Shown here piece after piece: positions 55,894 through 64,000 of a DNA stretch of 64,000 nt. The position numbers and the translations under genes were made by a program. Position 1 is the stretch's first letter. Each line of letters starts with the position of its first letter. The notes under the pieces were generated by a model. That model saw only the letters and a program-made list of their open reading frames with translations. It had not been told where the DNA came from and did not search any database. Location: contig NZ_JAAOZF010000001.1 in assembly GCF_011759705.1 (NCBI RefSeq), positions 2,590,551-2,654,550 on the forward strand, in the 5' to 3' direction. This DNA is from Microbacterium ulmi. Lineage in GTDB: Bacteria > Actinomycetota > Actinomycetes > Actinomycetales > Microbacteriaceae.

Positions 55894-56064
55894 GCGCCCA
55901 GCTCCCGTCTCGCCGTGAGGGCGGTGTCTCGTCACGTGCAGTGTTCTTCGAATGTCGGAGGCCCGTGGTGGGGTGCTCCTATCGAAACCGTATCCGGATG
56001 CGCGGCGATACGCACGGAGGCTCTGCGCGTGTCGCGTTCGAAGGATCCGACCTCGATGTCGTGC

Positions 56065-56096
56065 TTGACACACAACACTATCGAAGATAGCTTCGG
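56065..56096 (+). promoter_or_regulatory. LysM-gene promoter with overlapping LexA-like dyad
   Basis: TTGACA (56065-56070) and TAGCTT (56088-56093) are separated by 17 bp, the best sigma-70-type promoter in the window. TCGAAGATAGCTTCGG (56081-56096) overlaps the -10 and forms a near-perfect dyad resembling the SOS box TCGAACNNNNGTTCGA, with three differences. It can also repress lexA in the other direction. Confidence 0.7.
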
Positions 56097-56183
56097 AAGA
56101 GAGCTTCGGGTCCTCTCCTCCCGGCCGAGGGGTGGATCCGAAGCTCTCCCCGGCTGCTTCACAGACCCGACCCAGGAGGAGTC

Positions 56184-56546
56184 ATGACCGCGATCGCCCT
56201 CAGCGCCCCAGGCGGAGCCCGCACCGCCACCCGGCTGCGACTGACCCAGCGCGGACGACGGCTGCTCGCGGCGCTCGCCGCGCTCCCCGCCGTCGTCGCG
56301 CTGGCGCTCGCGATCATCGGCGGCGGGGCGGCGATGGCGGCTCGCGACGCCGTGCCGGCGTCGTCGTTCGAGACGGTCACGGTCCTCGAAGGCGACTCGC
56401 TGTGGTCGATCGCGCAAGACGTGGCGCCCGACGCCGATCCGCGTGACGTCGTCGACGCCTTCGTGCGGCTCAACGCGCTCGGTGGCGTGACGCTCACGCC
56501 CGGTCAGGAGCTCGCGATCCCCGCCGCGTACGCGCCGGCGCACTGA
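56184..56546 (+). CDS. LysM protein, SOS-linked division inhibitor type
   Basis: A 120-residue protein with a basic N-terminus, one membrane segment (about residues 28-50) and a LysM peptidoglycan-binding domain (VTVLEGDSLWSIAQDVAPDADP from about residue 67). It is divergent from lexA and has a LexA-like dyad over its -10. This is the arrangement of YneA (Bacillus), DivS (Corynebacterium) and Rv2719c/ChiZ (Mycobacterium), which delay division during the SOS response; equivalence is inferred. AGGAGGAG before the ATG sets the start. Confidence 0.85.
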   Translation: MTAIALSAPGGARTATRLRLTQRGRRLLAALAALPAVVALALAIIGGGAAMAARDAVPASSFETVTVLEGDSLWSIAQDVAPDADPRDVVDAFVRLNALGGVTLTPGQELAIPAAYAPAH

Positions 56547-56580
56547 GCGTCTCCCGGCCGATTCCCCGGGTCCAGCGTCC

Positions 56581-56586
56581 TAGCAT
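56581..56586 (+). promoter_or_regulatory. -10 element TAGCAT before hisC
   Basis: TAGCAT ends 7 nt before the GTG at 56594 and overlaps the ATG at 56585, which argues against the upstream start. Confidence 0.5.
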
Positions 56587-56593
56587 GGGACGG

Positions 56594-57676
56594 GTGACCA
56601 GTCTCGACGACTTGCCCCTCCGTTCCGACCTCCGAGGACAGAAGCCGTACGGCGCTCCGCAGGCGCCTCTGCCCGTCGCGCTCAACGTCAACGAGAACAC
56701 CCACCCCGTCCCGGGCGAGGTCGCGGACGACATCCTCGACTCCATCTCCCTCGCCCTGCGCGATGTCAATCGCTATCCCGACCGCGAGTTCACCGAGCTG
56801 CGCGAGGGATTCGCCGAGTACCTCGGCCACGGTCTGACCCGCGACCAGATCTGGGCCGCGAACGGCTCCAACGAGGTGCTCCAGCACGTTCTGCAGGCGT
56901 TCGCGGGTCCGGGCCGCACCGCCTTCGGGTTCGGTCCGACCTACTCGATGTATCCGCTCCTGACCCGCGGGACGGGTGCCGCGTGGGTCGCGGGCACGCG
57001 TGCCCACGACTACACGCTGACGCCCGCGGGCGCGGCCCAGCAGGTGGCGGATGCCGCACCCGACGTCGTGTTCCTCTGTGCTCCGAACAACCCCACGGGC
57101 ACGCCCCTCGGCCTCGACGTCATCGCAGCCGTGTACGACGCGACCGACGGCATCGTCGTCGTCGACGAGGCCTATTTCGAGTTCGCGCCGCGCGACGAGC
57201 GGTCCGCGCTGACGCTGCTCCCCGGTCGCGAGAGGCTCGTCGTGTCGCGCACCATGAGCAAGGCCTTCGCGTTCGCAGGCGCCCGCGTCGGCTACCTCGC
57301 GGCCGATCCTGCGCTCATCGACGCCCTGCGGCTCGTGCGGCTGCCGTATCACCTGAGCGCGCTCACGCAGGCGGCGGCATCCGCCGCGCTGCGGCACGCG
57401 CCCGTCATGCTCGGCATGGTCGACGAGATCGTCGCGCAGCGCGACCGCCTCGCCGCGACCCTCGACGCTCTCGGCTACGAGCCTCACGAGTCGTGGACGA
57501 ACTTCGTGCTCTTCGGCGGCGTCGGCGATCCGGCCGAGACGTGGCAGCAGCTGTACGACCGCGGCATCCTCATCCGCGACGTCGGCATCCCGCACCACCT
57601 GCGCGTGACGGCGGGCACGGAGGACGAGACGACCGCGTTCCTCGAAGCACTCGCGTCGATAGACTCGGCGGCATGA
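56594..57676 (+). CDS. hisC: Histidinol-phosphate aminotransferase
   Basis: A 360-residue PLP-dependent class I/II aminotransferase. [10 protein letters not shown] near the N-terminus, NGSNEVLQ (about residues 94-101), [21 protein letters not shown] and the PLP-lysine segment [17 protein letters not shown] mark the HisC group. It transaminates imidazole acetol phosphate in histidine synthesis. The GTG start is leaderless (TAGCAT 7 nt before). The stop overlaps hisB (ATGA). Confidence 0.94.
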   Translation: MTSLDDLPLRSDLRGQKPYGAPQAPLPVALNVNENTHPVPGEVADDILDSISLALRDVNRYPDREFTELREGFAEYLGHGLTRDQIWAANGSNEVLQHVLQAFAGPGRTAFGFGPTYSMYPLLTRGTGAAWVAGTRAHDYTLTPAGAAQQVADAAPDVVFLCAPNNPTGTPLGLDVIAAVYDATDGIVVVDEAYFEFAPRDERSALTLLPGRERLVVSRTMSKAFAFAGARVGYLAADPALIDALRLVRLPYHLSALTQAAASAALRHAPVMLGMVDEIVAQRDRLAATLDALGYEPHESWTNFVLFGGVGDPAETWQQLYDRGILIRDVGIPHHLRVTAGTEDETTAFLEALASIDSAA

Positions 57677-58275
57677 GCGCCCGTACCGCGTCCCTCCGTC
57701 GTGCCACGAGCGAGTCGACCGTCGAGCTCGAGCTCGACCTGGACGGGACGGGCCGCAGCCGCATCGACACGACGGTGCCGTTCTACGACCACCTCCTGAC
57801 GGCGTTCGCGAAGCACTCGCTGACCGATCTGACGGTGCGCGCGTCGGGCGACACCGACATCGACGCGCACCACACGGTCGAGGACGTCGCGATCGTGCTC
57901 GGCCAGGCGATCCGCGAGGCCCTCGGCGACAAGGCGGGGATCTCGCGCTACGGCGACGCGCTCGTGCCGCTCGACGAGGCTCTCGCGCAGGCCGTCGTCG
58001 ACATCTCGGGCCGTCCGTATCTCGTGCACACGGGCGAGCCCGCCGGCTACGAGCACCACCTCATCGGCGGCCATTTCACGGGATCGCTCGTGCGTCACAC
58101 GTTCGAGGCGATCGCGTTCAACGCGGGGCTGACGGTGCACGTCACGGTCCTCGGCGGCCGCGACCCGCATCACATCGCAGAGGCCGAGTACAAGGCGTTC
58201 GCGCGTGCGTTCCGCCAGGCGAAGGCGATCGACCCGCACGTGGAGGGCATCCCGAGCACGAAGGGCGCCCTGTGA
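57673..58275 (+). CDS. hisB: Imidazoleglycerol-phosphate dehydratase
   Basis: A 200-residue monofunctional HisB dehydratase, the actinobacterial form without a phosphatase domain. Metal-binding motifs [16 protein letters not shown] (about residues 60-75) and [21 protein letters not shown], with the paired histidines, are present. [20 protein letters not shown] is the second catalytic repeat. It is coupled by overlap to hisC (ATGA) and hisH (GTGA). Confidence 0.96.
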   Translation: MSARTASLRRATSESTVELELDLDGTGRSRIDTTVPFYDHLLTAFAKHSLTDLTVRASGDTDIDAHHTVEDVAIVLGQAIREALGDKAGISRYGDALVPLDEALAQAVVDISGRPYLVHTGEPAGYEHHLIGGHFTGSLVRHTFEAIAFNAGLTVHVTVLGGRDPHHIAEAEYKAFARAFRQAKAIDPHVEGIPSTKGAL

Positions 58276-58922
58276 CGAGCCGGCCCCTCGTCGCCGTGCT
58301 CGACTACGGCTCGGGCAACGTCCATTCCGCCGTCAAGGCTCTCGACGCGGCGGGAGCCGACGCACGGCTCACGTCCGACCGCGCTCTCGTCATGGAGGCC
58401 GACGGGCTCGTGGTCCCCGGGGTCGGCGCATTCCGCGCGGTCATGGAGGCGCTTCGCGCGATCCGCGGCGACGAGCTCATCGAGCGCCGGCTGGCGGGCG
58501 GCCGCCCCGTTCTGGGCATCTGCGTCGGAATGCAGGTGCTGTTCGACCGCGGCGTCGAGCGCGGTGTCGACACGGAGGGAATGGGCGAGTGGCCCGGCGT
58601 CGTGACGGAGCTCGACGCCCCCGTGCTGCCGCACATGGGCTGGAACACCGTCGACCCGGGGGAGGGGTCGCGCCTGTTCCGCGGGCTCGAGGACGAGCGC
58701 TTCTACTTCGTCCACTCCTTCGGCGCGCGGCAGTGGCTGCTCGACGTGCAGCCGCCGTTCCCGCAGCCCGTGCTGACGTGGTGCACCTATGGGCAGCCGT
58801 TCCTCGCGGCGGTCGAGAACGGGCCCCTGTCGGCGACCCAGTTCCATCCCGAGAAGTCCGGGGATGCCGGCATCCGCCTTCTGGCGAATTGGATCGACGG
58901 GCTCGGCGGGGCTACCCTCTGA
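58272..58922 (+). CDS. hisH: Imidazole glycerol phosphate synthase glutaminase subunit
   Basis: A 216-residue class I glutamine amidotransferase. The triad is Cys84 ([10 protein letters not shown]), His192 and Glu194 (QFHPEKSG). It releases ammonia for HisF, which is not in this window. [12 protein letters not shown] opens the protein. The GTG start overlaps the hisB stop. Confidence 0.95.
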   Translation: MTSRPLVAVLDYGSGNVHSAVKALDAAGADARLTSDRALVMEADGLVVPGVGAFRAVMEALRAIRGDELIERRLAGGRPVLGICVGMQVLFDRGVERGVDTEGMGEWPGVVTELDAPVLPHMGWNTVDPGEGSRLFRGLEDERFYFVHSFGARQWLLDVQPPFPQPVLTWCTYGQPFLAAVENGPLSATQFHPEKSGDAGIRLLANWIDGLGGATL

Positions 58923-58998
58923 ACTCGTGCCTCTCGCGCTCGCCCCGTGCGGCTGAGCCTCCGGCAGACATCCATCCCGTGAAGCGAACCAGGGAGCC

Positions 58999-59745
58999 AT
59001 GAACGATTTCGCGTCCACGCCCACATTGACCCTTCTGCCCGCCGTCGACGTGGCGGGCGGCGGGGCGGTGCGCCTCACGCAGGGCGAGGCAGGCTCCGAG
59101 ACCAACTACGGCGACCCCGTCGACGCCGCGGTCGACTGGGCGCGTCAGGGCGCGGAGTGGATCCACCTCGTCGACCTCGACGCGGCGTTCGGACGCGGCA
59201 GCAACACGTCGATCCTGCGCAAGGTCATCAAGCAGGTCAAGGGAGTGCAGGTCGAGGTGTCCGGCGGCATCCGCGACGACGAGACGCTCGAGGCGGCGCT
59301 CGAGTCCGGCGCCGCGCGCATCAACCTCGGCACTGCGGCCCTCGAGAACCCCGAGTGGGCGTCCGACGTCATCGGGCGCTACGGCGACGTCATCGCCGTG
59401 GGCCTGGACGTCCGCGGCACCACCCTCGCGGCCCGCGGCTGGACGCGTGAAGGCGGCGACCTGTGGGCCGTGCTCGACAGGCTCGAGACGGCGGGCTGTG
59501 CGCGCTATGTCGTCACCGACGTCACGAAGGACGGCACCCTGCAGGGGCCGAACCTCGACCTGCTCCGCGAGATGACCGCCCGCACGCCGAAGCCCGTCGT
59601 CGCGTCCGGCGGGATCTCGAGTCTCGACGACATCGCCGCCCTGCGCGAGCTCGTCCCGCTCGGCGTCGAGGGCGCGATCGTCGGCAAGGCGCTGTACGCC
59701 GGCGCGTTCACGCTGGCCGAGGCGCTGGATGTCGCAGGGCACTGA
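58999..59745 (+). CDS. priA: Phosphoribosyl isomerase, HisA/PriA type
   Basis: A 248-residue (beta-alpha)8 barrel. [18 protein letters not shown] has the first catalytic Asp (about residue 17), and [20 protein letters not shown] carries the second. In actinobacteria this enzyme usually works as both HisA (histidine) and TrpF (tryptophan); whether that holds here is inferred. GGGAG lies before the ATG. It is followed with a 17-bp overlap by the SseB gene. Confidence 0.92.
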   Translation: MNDFASTPTLTLLPAVDVAGGGAVRLTQGEAGSETNYGDPVDAAVDWARQGAEWIHLVDLDAAFGRGSNTSILRKVIKQVKGVQVEVSGGIRDDETLEAALESGAARINLGTAALENPEWASDVIGRYGDVIAVGLDVRGTTLAARGWTREGGDLWAVLDRLETAGCARYVVTDVTKDGTLQGPNLDLLREMTARTPKPVVASGGISSLDDIAALRELVPLGVEGAIVGKALYAGAFTLAEALDVAGH

Positions 59746-60505
59746 CCCGCACGGAGGCGACTCGGCCGGCATCCCCTGGGAGGGCCGCCGGTTCGAGCCC
59801 AATCCGCATGCGGGCGACGACGGCACCGCCGACGGTCCGCTGCTCTCGGCGCTCACGGCGTTCCACGCGGGATCCGGTGACCAGGTCGCGATCGTCGACG
59901 CCTACCGCTCGGCGCGGCTGCTGATCCCGCTCGTCGCCGAGAAGGGCGACCACGGCGTCGGGGAGCACGGGCTCGAGGTCGACAAGACCCAGGAGCTGTC
60001 GATCGTGACGGTCGCGGCACCGGACGGACGTCGCGTGCTGCCGGTGTTCACCTCCGTCGCCGCCCTCGCGCGGTGGGATGCCGCGGCCCGCCCCGTTCCC
60101 GCAGACGGCGTCAGGACGGCTCTGGCCGCCGCCGACGACGACACGGATCTCATCGTCGTCGACCCGGGCTCGGAGACCGAGTTCGTCCTGCGGCGCCCCG
60201 CCGTGTGGGCGATCGCGCAGGGTCAGCCGTGGGAGCCGAGCTACGCGTCGCCCGACGTCTATGCCGGGCTGCAGCAGAGCGTCGGGGGAGAGCTCGCGGT
60301 GCTCGACCTCGCAGTGGCCCCCGGCGATCCGGCGGGTCGCCTGCGCGGTCCGGAGCTCGTCGTCGTTCTCGAGCTCATGCCCGGTCTGGATCAGGCCGAG
60401 CTCGATGCCGTGCTCTCGCGTCTCGCGAAGCGCTGGGCCGCCGACGACCGCATCGCGGTCCTGGTCGACTCCCTGACCGTCAAGCTCCGCCGCGCCGGGG
60501 TGTGA
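59729..60505 (+). CDS. SseB family protein
   Basis: A 258-residue SseB-domain protein. The domain runs from about residues 45 to 145, with [13 protein letters not shown], the [31 protein letters not shown] core and [21 protein letters not shown]-terminal domain of about 90 residues of unclear type follows. The function of the family in actinobacteria is unknown. It overlaps priA by 17 bp, so it is in the his operon transcript, a conserved arrangement. Confidence 0.85.
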   Translation: MSQGTDPHGGDSAGIPWEGRRFEPNPHAGDDGTADGPLLSALTAFHAGSGDQVAIVDAYRSARLLIPLVAEKGDHGVGEHGLEVDKTQELSIVTVAAPDGRRVLPVFTSVAALARWDAAARPVPADGVRTALAAADDDTDLIVVDPGSETEFVLRRPAVWAIAQGQPWEPSYASPDVYAGLQQSVGGELAVLDLAVAPGDPAGRLRGPELVVVLELMPGLDQAELDAVLSRLAKRWAADDRIAVLVDSLTVKLRRAGV

Positions 60506-60609
60506 ACAGCGCGCCGCTCGCGACTCGTCTCCATCGGACGCCGCGGGCATGAACCTGGCCGACCTGGACTGACGTCCGCAGTCGGGGACAGGCGGTCTCG
60601 GCATCCCGG

Positions 60610-60624
60610 GGGGCGGAGCGCCCC
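60610..60624. terminator. Short hairpin between convergent SseB and DUF1844 genes
   Basis: GGGGCG pairs with CGCCCC around a GAG loop. It lies in the 127-bp gap and could serve both genes. The T-tract is poor. Confidence 0.4.
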
Positions 60625-60632
60625 ACCAGGAG

Positions 60633-61052
60633 TCAGGTGACCGGCCCCGTCCACTTCTCGCCCGGCCCTTTGCCGATCGGGTCGGGGATGACGGACGCCT
60701 CGCGGAACGCGAGCTGCACGGAGCGCAGCCCGTCGCGCAGCGATCGCGCGTGCATGTCGCTGATCTCGGGCGCACCGGCCGTGATGAGGCCCGCGAGGGC
60801 GTTGATGAGCTTGCGCGCCTCGTCGAGGTCGGTCTGCGCGGCGGGGTCGTCTGCGAGGCCGACCTTGACCGCCGCGGCGCTGAGGAGGTGGACGGCGGCC
60901 GTCGTGATGACCTCGACGGCCGGCACGTCCGCGATGTCGCGAGAGGCGGATGCCGCAGCCTGCTCCTGCGCCTCCCAGCGCGCCCGGCGCTCGGCATCCT
61001 GGGCCTCGTGGTTCGTCGCCAGCTCGTCTTCGCCGCCCTGAATCGTGTTCAC
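60633..61052 (-). CDS. DUF1844 domain protein
   Basis: A 139-residue protein with a charged N-terminus ([16 protein letters not shown]) and the DUF1844 core ([21 protein letters not shown], then [16 protein letters not shown]). The domain is widespread and of unknown function. A GTG start at 61052 follows GAGAGAG. It is divergent from infC, the usual actinobacterial context. Confidence 0.86.
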   Translation of the reverse strand: MNTIQGGEDELATNHEAQDAERRARWEAQEQAAASASRDIADVPAVEVITTAAVHLLSAAAVKVGLADDPAAQTDLDEARKLINALAGLITAGAPEISDMHARSLRDGLRSVQLAFREASVIPDPIGKGPGEKWTGPVT

Positions 61053-61331
61053 GCCGCTCTCTCTGATAGACTTTGCCGGGCTCCGGAACGTTCCGCTCCG
61101 GATGCGAAAGAGGATCACATCCCACCCGCGCTTGCCGTTCCAGGCTACCGGGTCACGCACTCCGCCCCGACCGCGCAGCGGCCGGGGTAGTCCTACGTCG
61201 GAATCGGCGCAGGGAACAGGGTGCAGAGAATGAGCCGGCGCTTCCGCGTCGTGCCGGGTGGACCGTGAGACTCTTCCGCCCGTGACACACCCGTGTCGCG
61301 GACCCCCACCCGCACGAAAGAGGAGTTCCGC

Positions 61332-61961
61332 ATCAGCGATCCCCGCACCAACGACCGCATCCGCGTTCCCGAGGTCCGACTCGTCGGTCCTGCAGGCGAG
61401 CAGGTCGGCGTCGTCCGCATCGAGGTGGCTCTGCGTCTGGCGCAGGAGGCAGATCTCGACCTCGTCGAGGTGGCCCCCAACTCGAAGCCGCCCGTCGTCA
61501 AGATCATGGACTACGGGAAGTTCAAGTACGAGGCCGCGCAGAAGGCCAAGGAAGCCCGCCGCAACCAGGCGAACACGGTCCTCAAGGAGGTCCGCTTCCG
61601 TCTGAAGATCGAGGCTCACGACTACACGACCAAGCTCAAGCGTGCAGAGGGCTTCCTCCAGTCGGGCGACAAGGTCAAGGCGATGATCCTCTTCCGCGGT
61701 CGCGAGCAGTCGCGTCCCGAGCAGGGTGTCCGGCTCCTCCGCAAGTTCGCAGAGGATGTCGCCGAGTTCGGCACGGTCGAGTCGAATCCGACGATCGACG
61801 GTCGCAACATGGTCATGGTGATCGCACCGCACAAGAACAAGTCCGAGGTCAAGACGGAGCAGAACGCCCAGCGCGCCGCCAACAAGGAGGCCGCTCGCAC
61901 GGCCCGCGCAGGCAGCGCACCGGGCTCCGCTCCCGACGCCGACGCGGCTGCGGCCGAGTAG
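61332..61961 (+). CDS. infC: Translation initiation factor IF-3, probable AUC start
   Basis: A 209-residue IF-3, which keeps ribosomal subunits apart and checks the start codon. [34 protein letters not shown] and the C-terminal domain ([16 protein letters not shown]) are conserved; a tail of about 35 Ala-rich residues follows. The best ribosome binding site, AAAGAGGAG (61317-61325), lies 6 nt before an ATC at 61332 where IF-3 homology begins. A rare AUC start is therefore likely; E. coli infC uses AUU for autoregulation. The alternative GTG at 61293 has no ribosome binding site. rpmI and rplT follow. Confidence 0.9.
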   Translation: MSDPRTNDRIRVPEVRLVGPAGEQVGVVRIEVALRLAQEADLDLVEVAPNSKPPVVKIMDYGKFKYEAAQKAKEARRNQANTVLKEVRFRLKIEAHDYTTKLKRAEGFLQSGDKVKAMILFRGREQSRPEQGVRLLRKFAEDVAEFGTVESNPTIDGRNMVMVIAPHKNKSEVKTEQNAQRAANKEAARTARAGSAPGSAPDADAAAAE

Positions 61962-62036
61962 GGCCGCCCCACAGACTCCCGCACCGCGCGGGATCACGAC
62001 TCCCGCCCGCGCGGGAAGCACAACGAAGGAAGAGAA

Positions 62037-62231
62037 ATGCCGAAGCAGAAGACCCACTCGGGTGCCAAGAAGCGCTTCAAGATCACCGGCACGGGCAAGC
62101 TCATGAAGCAGCAGGCGAACCTGCGTCACAACTTCGAGGGCAAGCCCACCAAGCGCACGCGCCGCCTGTCGCAGGACCAGGTCCTCGCCAAGGGCGACGC
62201 CAAGGTCGCGAAGAAGCTCCTCGGCCGCTGA
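62037..62231 (+). CDS. rpmI: 50S ribosomal protein L35
   Basis: A 64-residue L35, full length. [21 protein letters not shown] and the basic [23 protein letters not shown] end are conserved. GAAGGAAGAG precedes the ATG. It lies in the infC-rpmI-rplT operon. Confidence 0.98.
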   Translation: MPKQKTHSGAKKRFKITGTGKLMKQQANLRHNFEGKPTKRTRRLSQDQVLAKGDAKVAKKLLGR

Positions 62232-62264
62232 CGCGCGCCGACGCACGAATAGGAACCAAACGAA

Positions 62265-62645
62265 ATGGCTAGAGTCAAGCGGGCCGTCAACGCCCACAAG
62301 AAGCGTCGCGTCATCCTCGAGCGCGCCTCGGGTTACCGTGGCCAGCGTTCGCGTCTGTACCGCAAGGCGAAGGAGCAGGTCACCCACTCGCTCGTCTACG
62401 CGTACCGCGACCGTCGCAAGCGCAAGGGCGACTTCCGCCGCCTGTGGATCCAGCGCATCAACGCCGCGAGCCGCCAGAACGGCCTCACGTACAACCGCCT
62501 CATCCAGGGTCTCGGCCTCGCGGGCGTCCAGGTCGACCGCCGCATCCTGGCCGACCTCGCCGTGAACGAGCCCGCGACCTTCGCGTCGCTGGTCGAGACG
62601 GCGAAGAAGGCGCTTCCCGAGAACGTCAACGCCCCCAAGGCGTAA
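62265..62645 (+). CDS. rplT: 50S ribosomal protein L20
   Basis: A 126-residue L20, which organises 23S rRNA early in assembly. [22 protein letters not shown] and the [22 protein letters not shown] segment are conserved. In some bacteria L20 represses its own operon; no matching leader was identified here. A strong terminator follows. Confidence 0.98.
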   Translation: MARVKRAVNAHKKRRVILERASGYRGQRSRLYRKAKEQVTHSLVYAYRDRRKRKGDFRRLWIQRINAASRQNGLTYNRLIQGLGLAGVQVDRRILADLAVNEPATFASLVETAKKALPENVNAPKA

Positions 62646-62663
62646 GTCTCGGCATCCGTGCTC

Positions 62664-62697
62664 GAAAGGGCGTCCTCCTCGCGGAGGGCGCCCTTTC
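62664..62697 (+). terminator. Rho-independent-type terminator of infC-rpmI-rplT
   Basis: GAAAGGGCG pairs with CGCCCTTTC around an inner CCTCC/GGAGG stem, 18 bp after the rplT stop. Confidence 0.85.
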
Positions 62698-62743
62698 CCC
62701 GTCTGGCCACCCCGTGGATACCGGTTCGCACGGGACCGCCCTC

Positions 62744-62749
62744 TAGGAT
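62744..62749 (+). promoter_or_regulatory. -10 element TAGGAT, leaderless start of the SpoU gene
   Basis: TAGGAT ends 6 nt before the GTG at 62756. Confidence 0.55.
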
Positions 62750-62755
62750 GAGACC

Positions 62756-63556
62756 GTGCTCGAGAACCCGCGTTCGCCGCGCGTGCGCGCCGTCGCGAAG
62801 CTGACCAAGCGCAGCGCGCGCCAGGAGACCGGGCTCTTCCTCCTGGAGGGTCCGCAGGCCGCCCGTGAGGCGCTCGCGTACCGCCCCGAGACCCTCGTCG
62901 AGCTGTACGCGACCCCGACGGCGATGGAGCGGCACGTCGACGTGCGTGATGCGGCGAAGGCCGCGGGCGTGAGCGTGCAGTTCACGACGGAGGCCGTGCT
63001 CGACGCGATGGCCGACACCGTGACGCCGCAGGGCATCGTCGCCGTCGCGCGGCAGTCGCCGACCTCCGTCCGCGACGTCTTCGCCGCGTCGCCGCGTCTC
63101 GTCGCGATCTGCGAGGAGGTGCGCGATCCCGGCAACCTCGGCACGATCATCAGGGCCGCGGATGCCGCGGGCGCCGACGCCGTGATCCTCACGGGCCGCA
63201 CCGTCGATCCGTACAACCCCAAGGTCGTGCGCGCGACGACGGGGTCTCTCTTCCACCTCGCCGTCGCCGTCGGCGTCGACCTGGCGTCGACCGTCGAGCG
63301 CGCGCACGCGGCGGGGCTGCGCGTCATCGCCGCCGACGTCGGGGGCGACGACTTCCTCGCGTCGCGGCATCTGCTCGCCGACCCGACGGCGTGGCTCTTC
63401 GGCAACGAGGCGCGCGGTCTCGACGAGGACGCGCTCTCGCACGCCGACGTGTCGCTGCGGCTCCCGATCTACGGCTCGGCCGAGTCGCTCAACCTCGCGA
63501 CGGCGGCGAGCGTGTGCCTGTACGAGAGCGCGTTCGCGCAGCGCGCGGCATCCTGA
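62756..63556 (+). CDS. TrmH/SpoU-family RNA methyltransferase
   Basis: A 266-residue SPOUT-class 2'-O-methyltransferase. An N-terminal substrate-binding domain ([17 protein letters not shown]) precedes the trefoil-knot domain, whose motifs are [20 protein letters not shown] (motif 1, about residues 121-140), [10 protein letters not shown] (motif 2) and [18 protein letters not shown] (motif 3). The target, 23S rRNA or tRNA, is not determinable. Position after rplT is common in actinobacteria. Confidence 0.93.
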   Translation: MLENPRSPRVRAVAKLTKRSARQETGLFLLEGPQAAREALAYRPETLVELYATPTAMERHVDVRDAAKAAGVSVQFTTEAVLDAMADTVTPQGIVAVARQSPTSVRDVFAASPRLVAICEEVRDPGNLGTIIRAADAAGADAVILTGRTVDPYNPKVVRATTGSLFHLAVAVGVDLASTVERAHAAGLRVIAADVGGDDFLASRHLLADPTAWLFGNEARGLDEDALSHADVSLRLPIYGSAESLNLATAASVCLYESAFAQRAAS

Positions 63557-63631
63557 ATCCGGCACGTTTCGGGCCGGTCACAACTGCGTAACCGTGCGGC
63601 CAAACCTCTGGCAGGCCGCCGAGGGCACTCA

Positions 63632-63637
63632 TAGGGT
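63632..63637 (+). promoter_or_regulatory. -10 element TAGGGT, leaderless start of the ABC gene
   Basis: TAGGGT ends 6 nt before the ATG at 63644. Confidence 0.55.
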
Positions 63638-63643
63638 GCGGAT

Positions 63644-64000
63644 ATGACGACACCCGATGCTTCGGCGCCGAAGACCTCGAACATCAACGTCCGCCGGGGC
63701 GATCCGCTCGTCGTGATCAGCGAAGTGCAGAAGCACTACGGCGACTTCCAGGCGCTCAAGGACATAGACCTCACCGTCAACAGAGGCGAGGTCGTCGTCG
63801 TCATCGGTCCTTCGGGATCGGGCAAGTCGACGTTGTGCCGTACCATCAACCGCCTGGAGACGATCACGAGCGGCACGATCTCGATCGACGGCAAGGAGCT
63901 CCCCCAGGAGGGGAAGGCCCTTGCTGCACTCCGGGCCGATGTGGGGATGGTCTTCCAGTCGTTCAATCTCTTCGCCCATCTCACCATTCTCGAGAACGTG
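63644..64000 (+). CDS. Amino-acid ABC transporter ATP-binding protein, GluA type (cut by window end)
   Basis: The first 119 residues of an ABC ATPase, open to the window edge. Walker A is GPSGSGKST (residues 55-63), followed by LCRTINRLETI and the Q-loop GMVFQSFNLFAHLTILENV, the pattern of polar amino-acid (glutamate) importers. The extra 22 or so residues before ISEVQKHYG are unusual but seen in GluA. The signature motif and Walker B lie outside the window. Confidence 0.88.
   Translation, partial: MTTPDASAPKTSNINVRRGDPLVVISEVQKHYGDFQALKDIDLTVNRGEVVVVIGPSGSGKSTLCRTINRLETITSGTISIDGKELPQEGKALAALRADVGMVFQSFNLFAHLTILENV

Overview
The window is a dense, high-GC stretch of an actinobacterial chromosome, most likely from Microbacteriaceae (Microbacterium or a close relative). 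I infer this from the very strong G/C third-position codon use, GTG and TTG starts, many leaderless promoters, the gene order dapB...thyX...dapA-rnj-ftsK-pgsA-cinA-clgR-recA-recX-miaB-miaA-dapF-hflX-lexA, and a striking excess of the heptamer GGATGCC/GGCATCC. No taxonomic search could be run. I see no rRNA or tRNA gene, CRISPR array, insertion sequence or prophage; nearly everything is core chromosome.

Layout. 1-5.2 kb: the start of a ThrE-type exporter (cut by the window edge), an FKBP isomerase whose 3' end is duplicated downstream, a YceI protein, a DUF167/MFS pair, rpsO, and a 2-oxoglutarate/Fe(II) dioxygenase. 5.2-9.0 kb: a complete iron/heme uptake operon efeU-efeO-efeB with a DtxR/IdeR-type iron box upstream. 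9.0-17.5 kb: accessory metabolism and envelope genes: a membrane acyltransferase, an alpha/beta hydrolase, a luciferase-like monooxygenase with its FMN reductase, a NucA-type nuclease, a DedA protein, a glycosyltransferase fused to an SGNH hydrolase, and two small charged proteins. 17.5-22.5 kb: pnp with a structured RNA leader, an aldo/keto-reductase homologue that has lost its catalytic tetrad, a histidine phosphatase and a GNAT enzyme.

22.6-31.6 kb: dapB and dapA (lysine/diaminopimelate), thyX (dTMP), OsmC, a membrane-tethered thioredoxin, SDR and NUDIX enzymes, and RNase J. 32.3-39 kb: ftsK, pgsA, cinA, clgR, a DUF3046 protein, recA and recX. 39-45.9 kb: an ABC exporter pair beside the decayed remains of a PadR regulator and a membrane partner, then miaB, a 42-bp minisatellite, miaA, a GNAT enzyme and dapF. 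46-55 kb: an RsmC-like methyltransferase, hflX, an S9 peptidase, metF-metE behind a structured leader, and a large membrane protein. 55-60.5 kb: divergent lexA and a LysM division-inhibitor-like gene sharing an SOS-type dyad, then hisC-hisB-hisH-priA-sseB. 60.6-64 kb: DUF1844, infC-rpmI-rplT with a probable AUC start for infC, a SpoU-family rRNA methyltransferase, and the start of a glutamate-type ABC ATPase cut by the window end.

How the genes work together. Three cell programmes stand out. The first is DNA damage: lexA, recA, recX and the LysM protein, with LexA-like sites at the recA and lexA/LysM promoters. The second is amino-acid supply: dapA/B/F, hisC/B/H/priA and metF/E. The third is RNA turnover and translation: pnp, rnj, rpsO, infC/rpmI/rplT, miaA/B and hflX. 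I did not find a previously undescribed multi-gene system. The most unusual features are the catalytically stripped aldo/keto reductase, the glycosyltransferase-SGNH fusion, the decaying PadR locus, the 42-bp repeat array in frame with miaA, the predicted AUC start of infC, and the near-uniform spacing of leaderless promoters.
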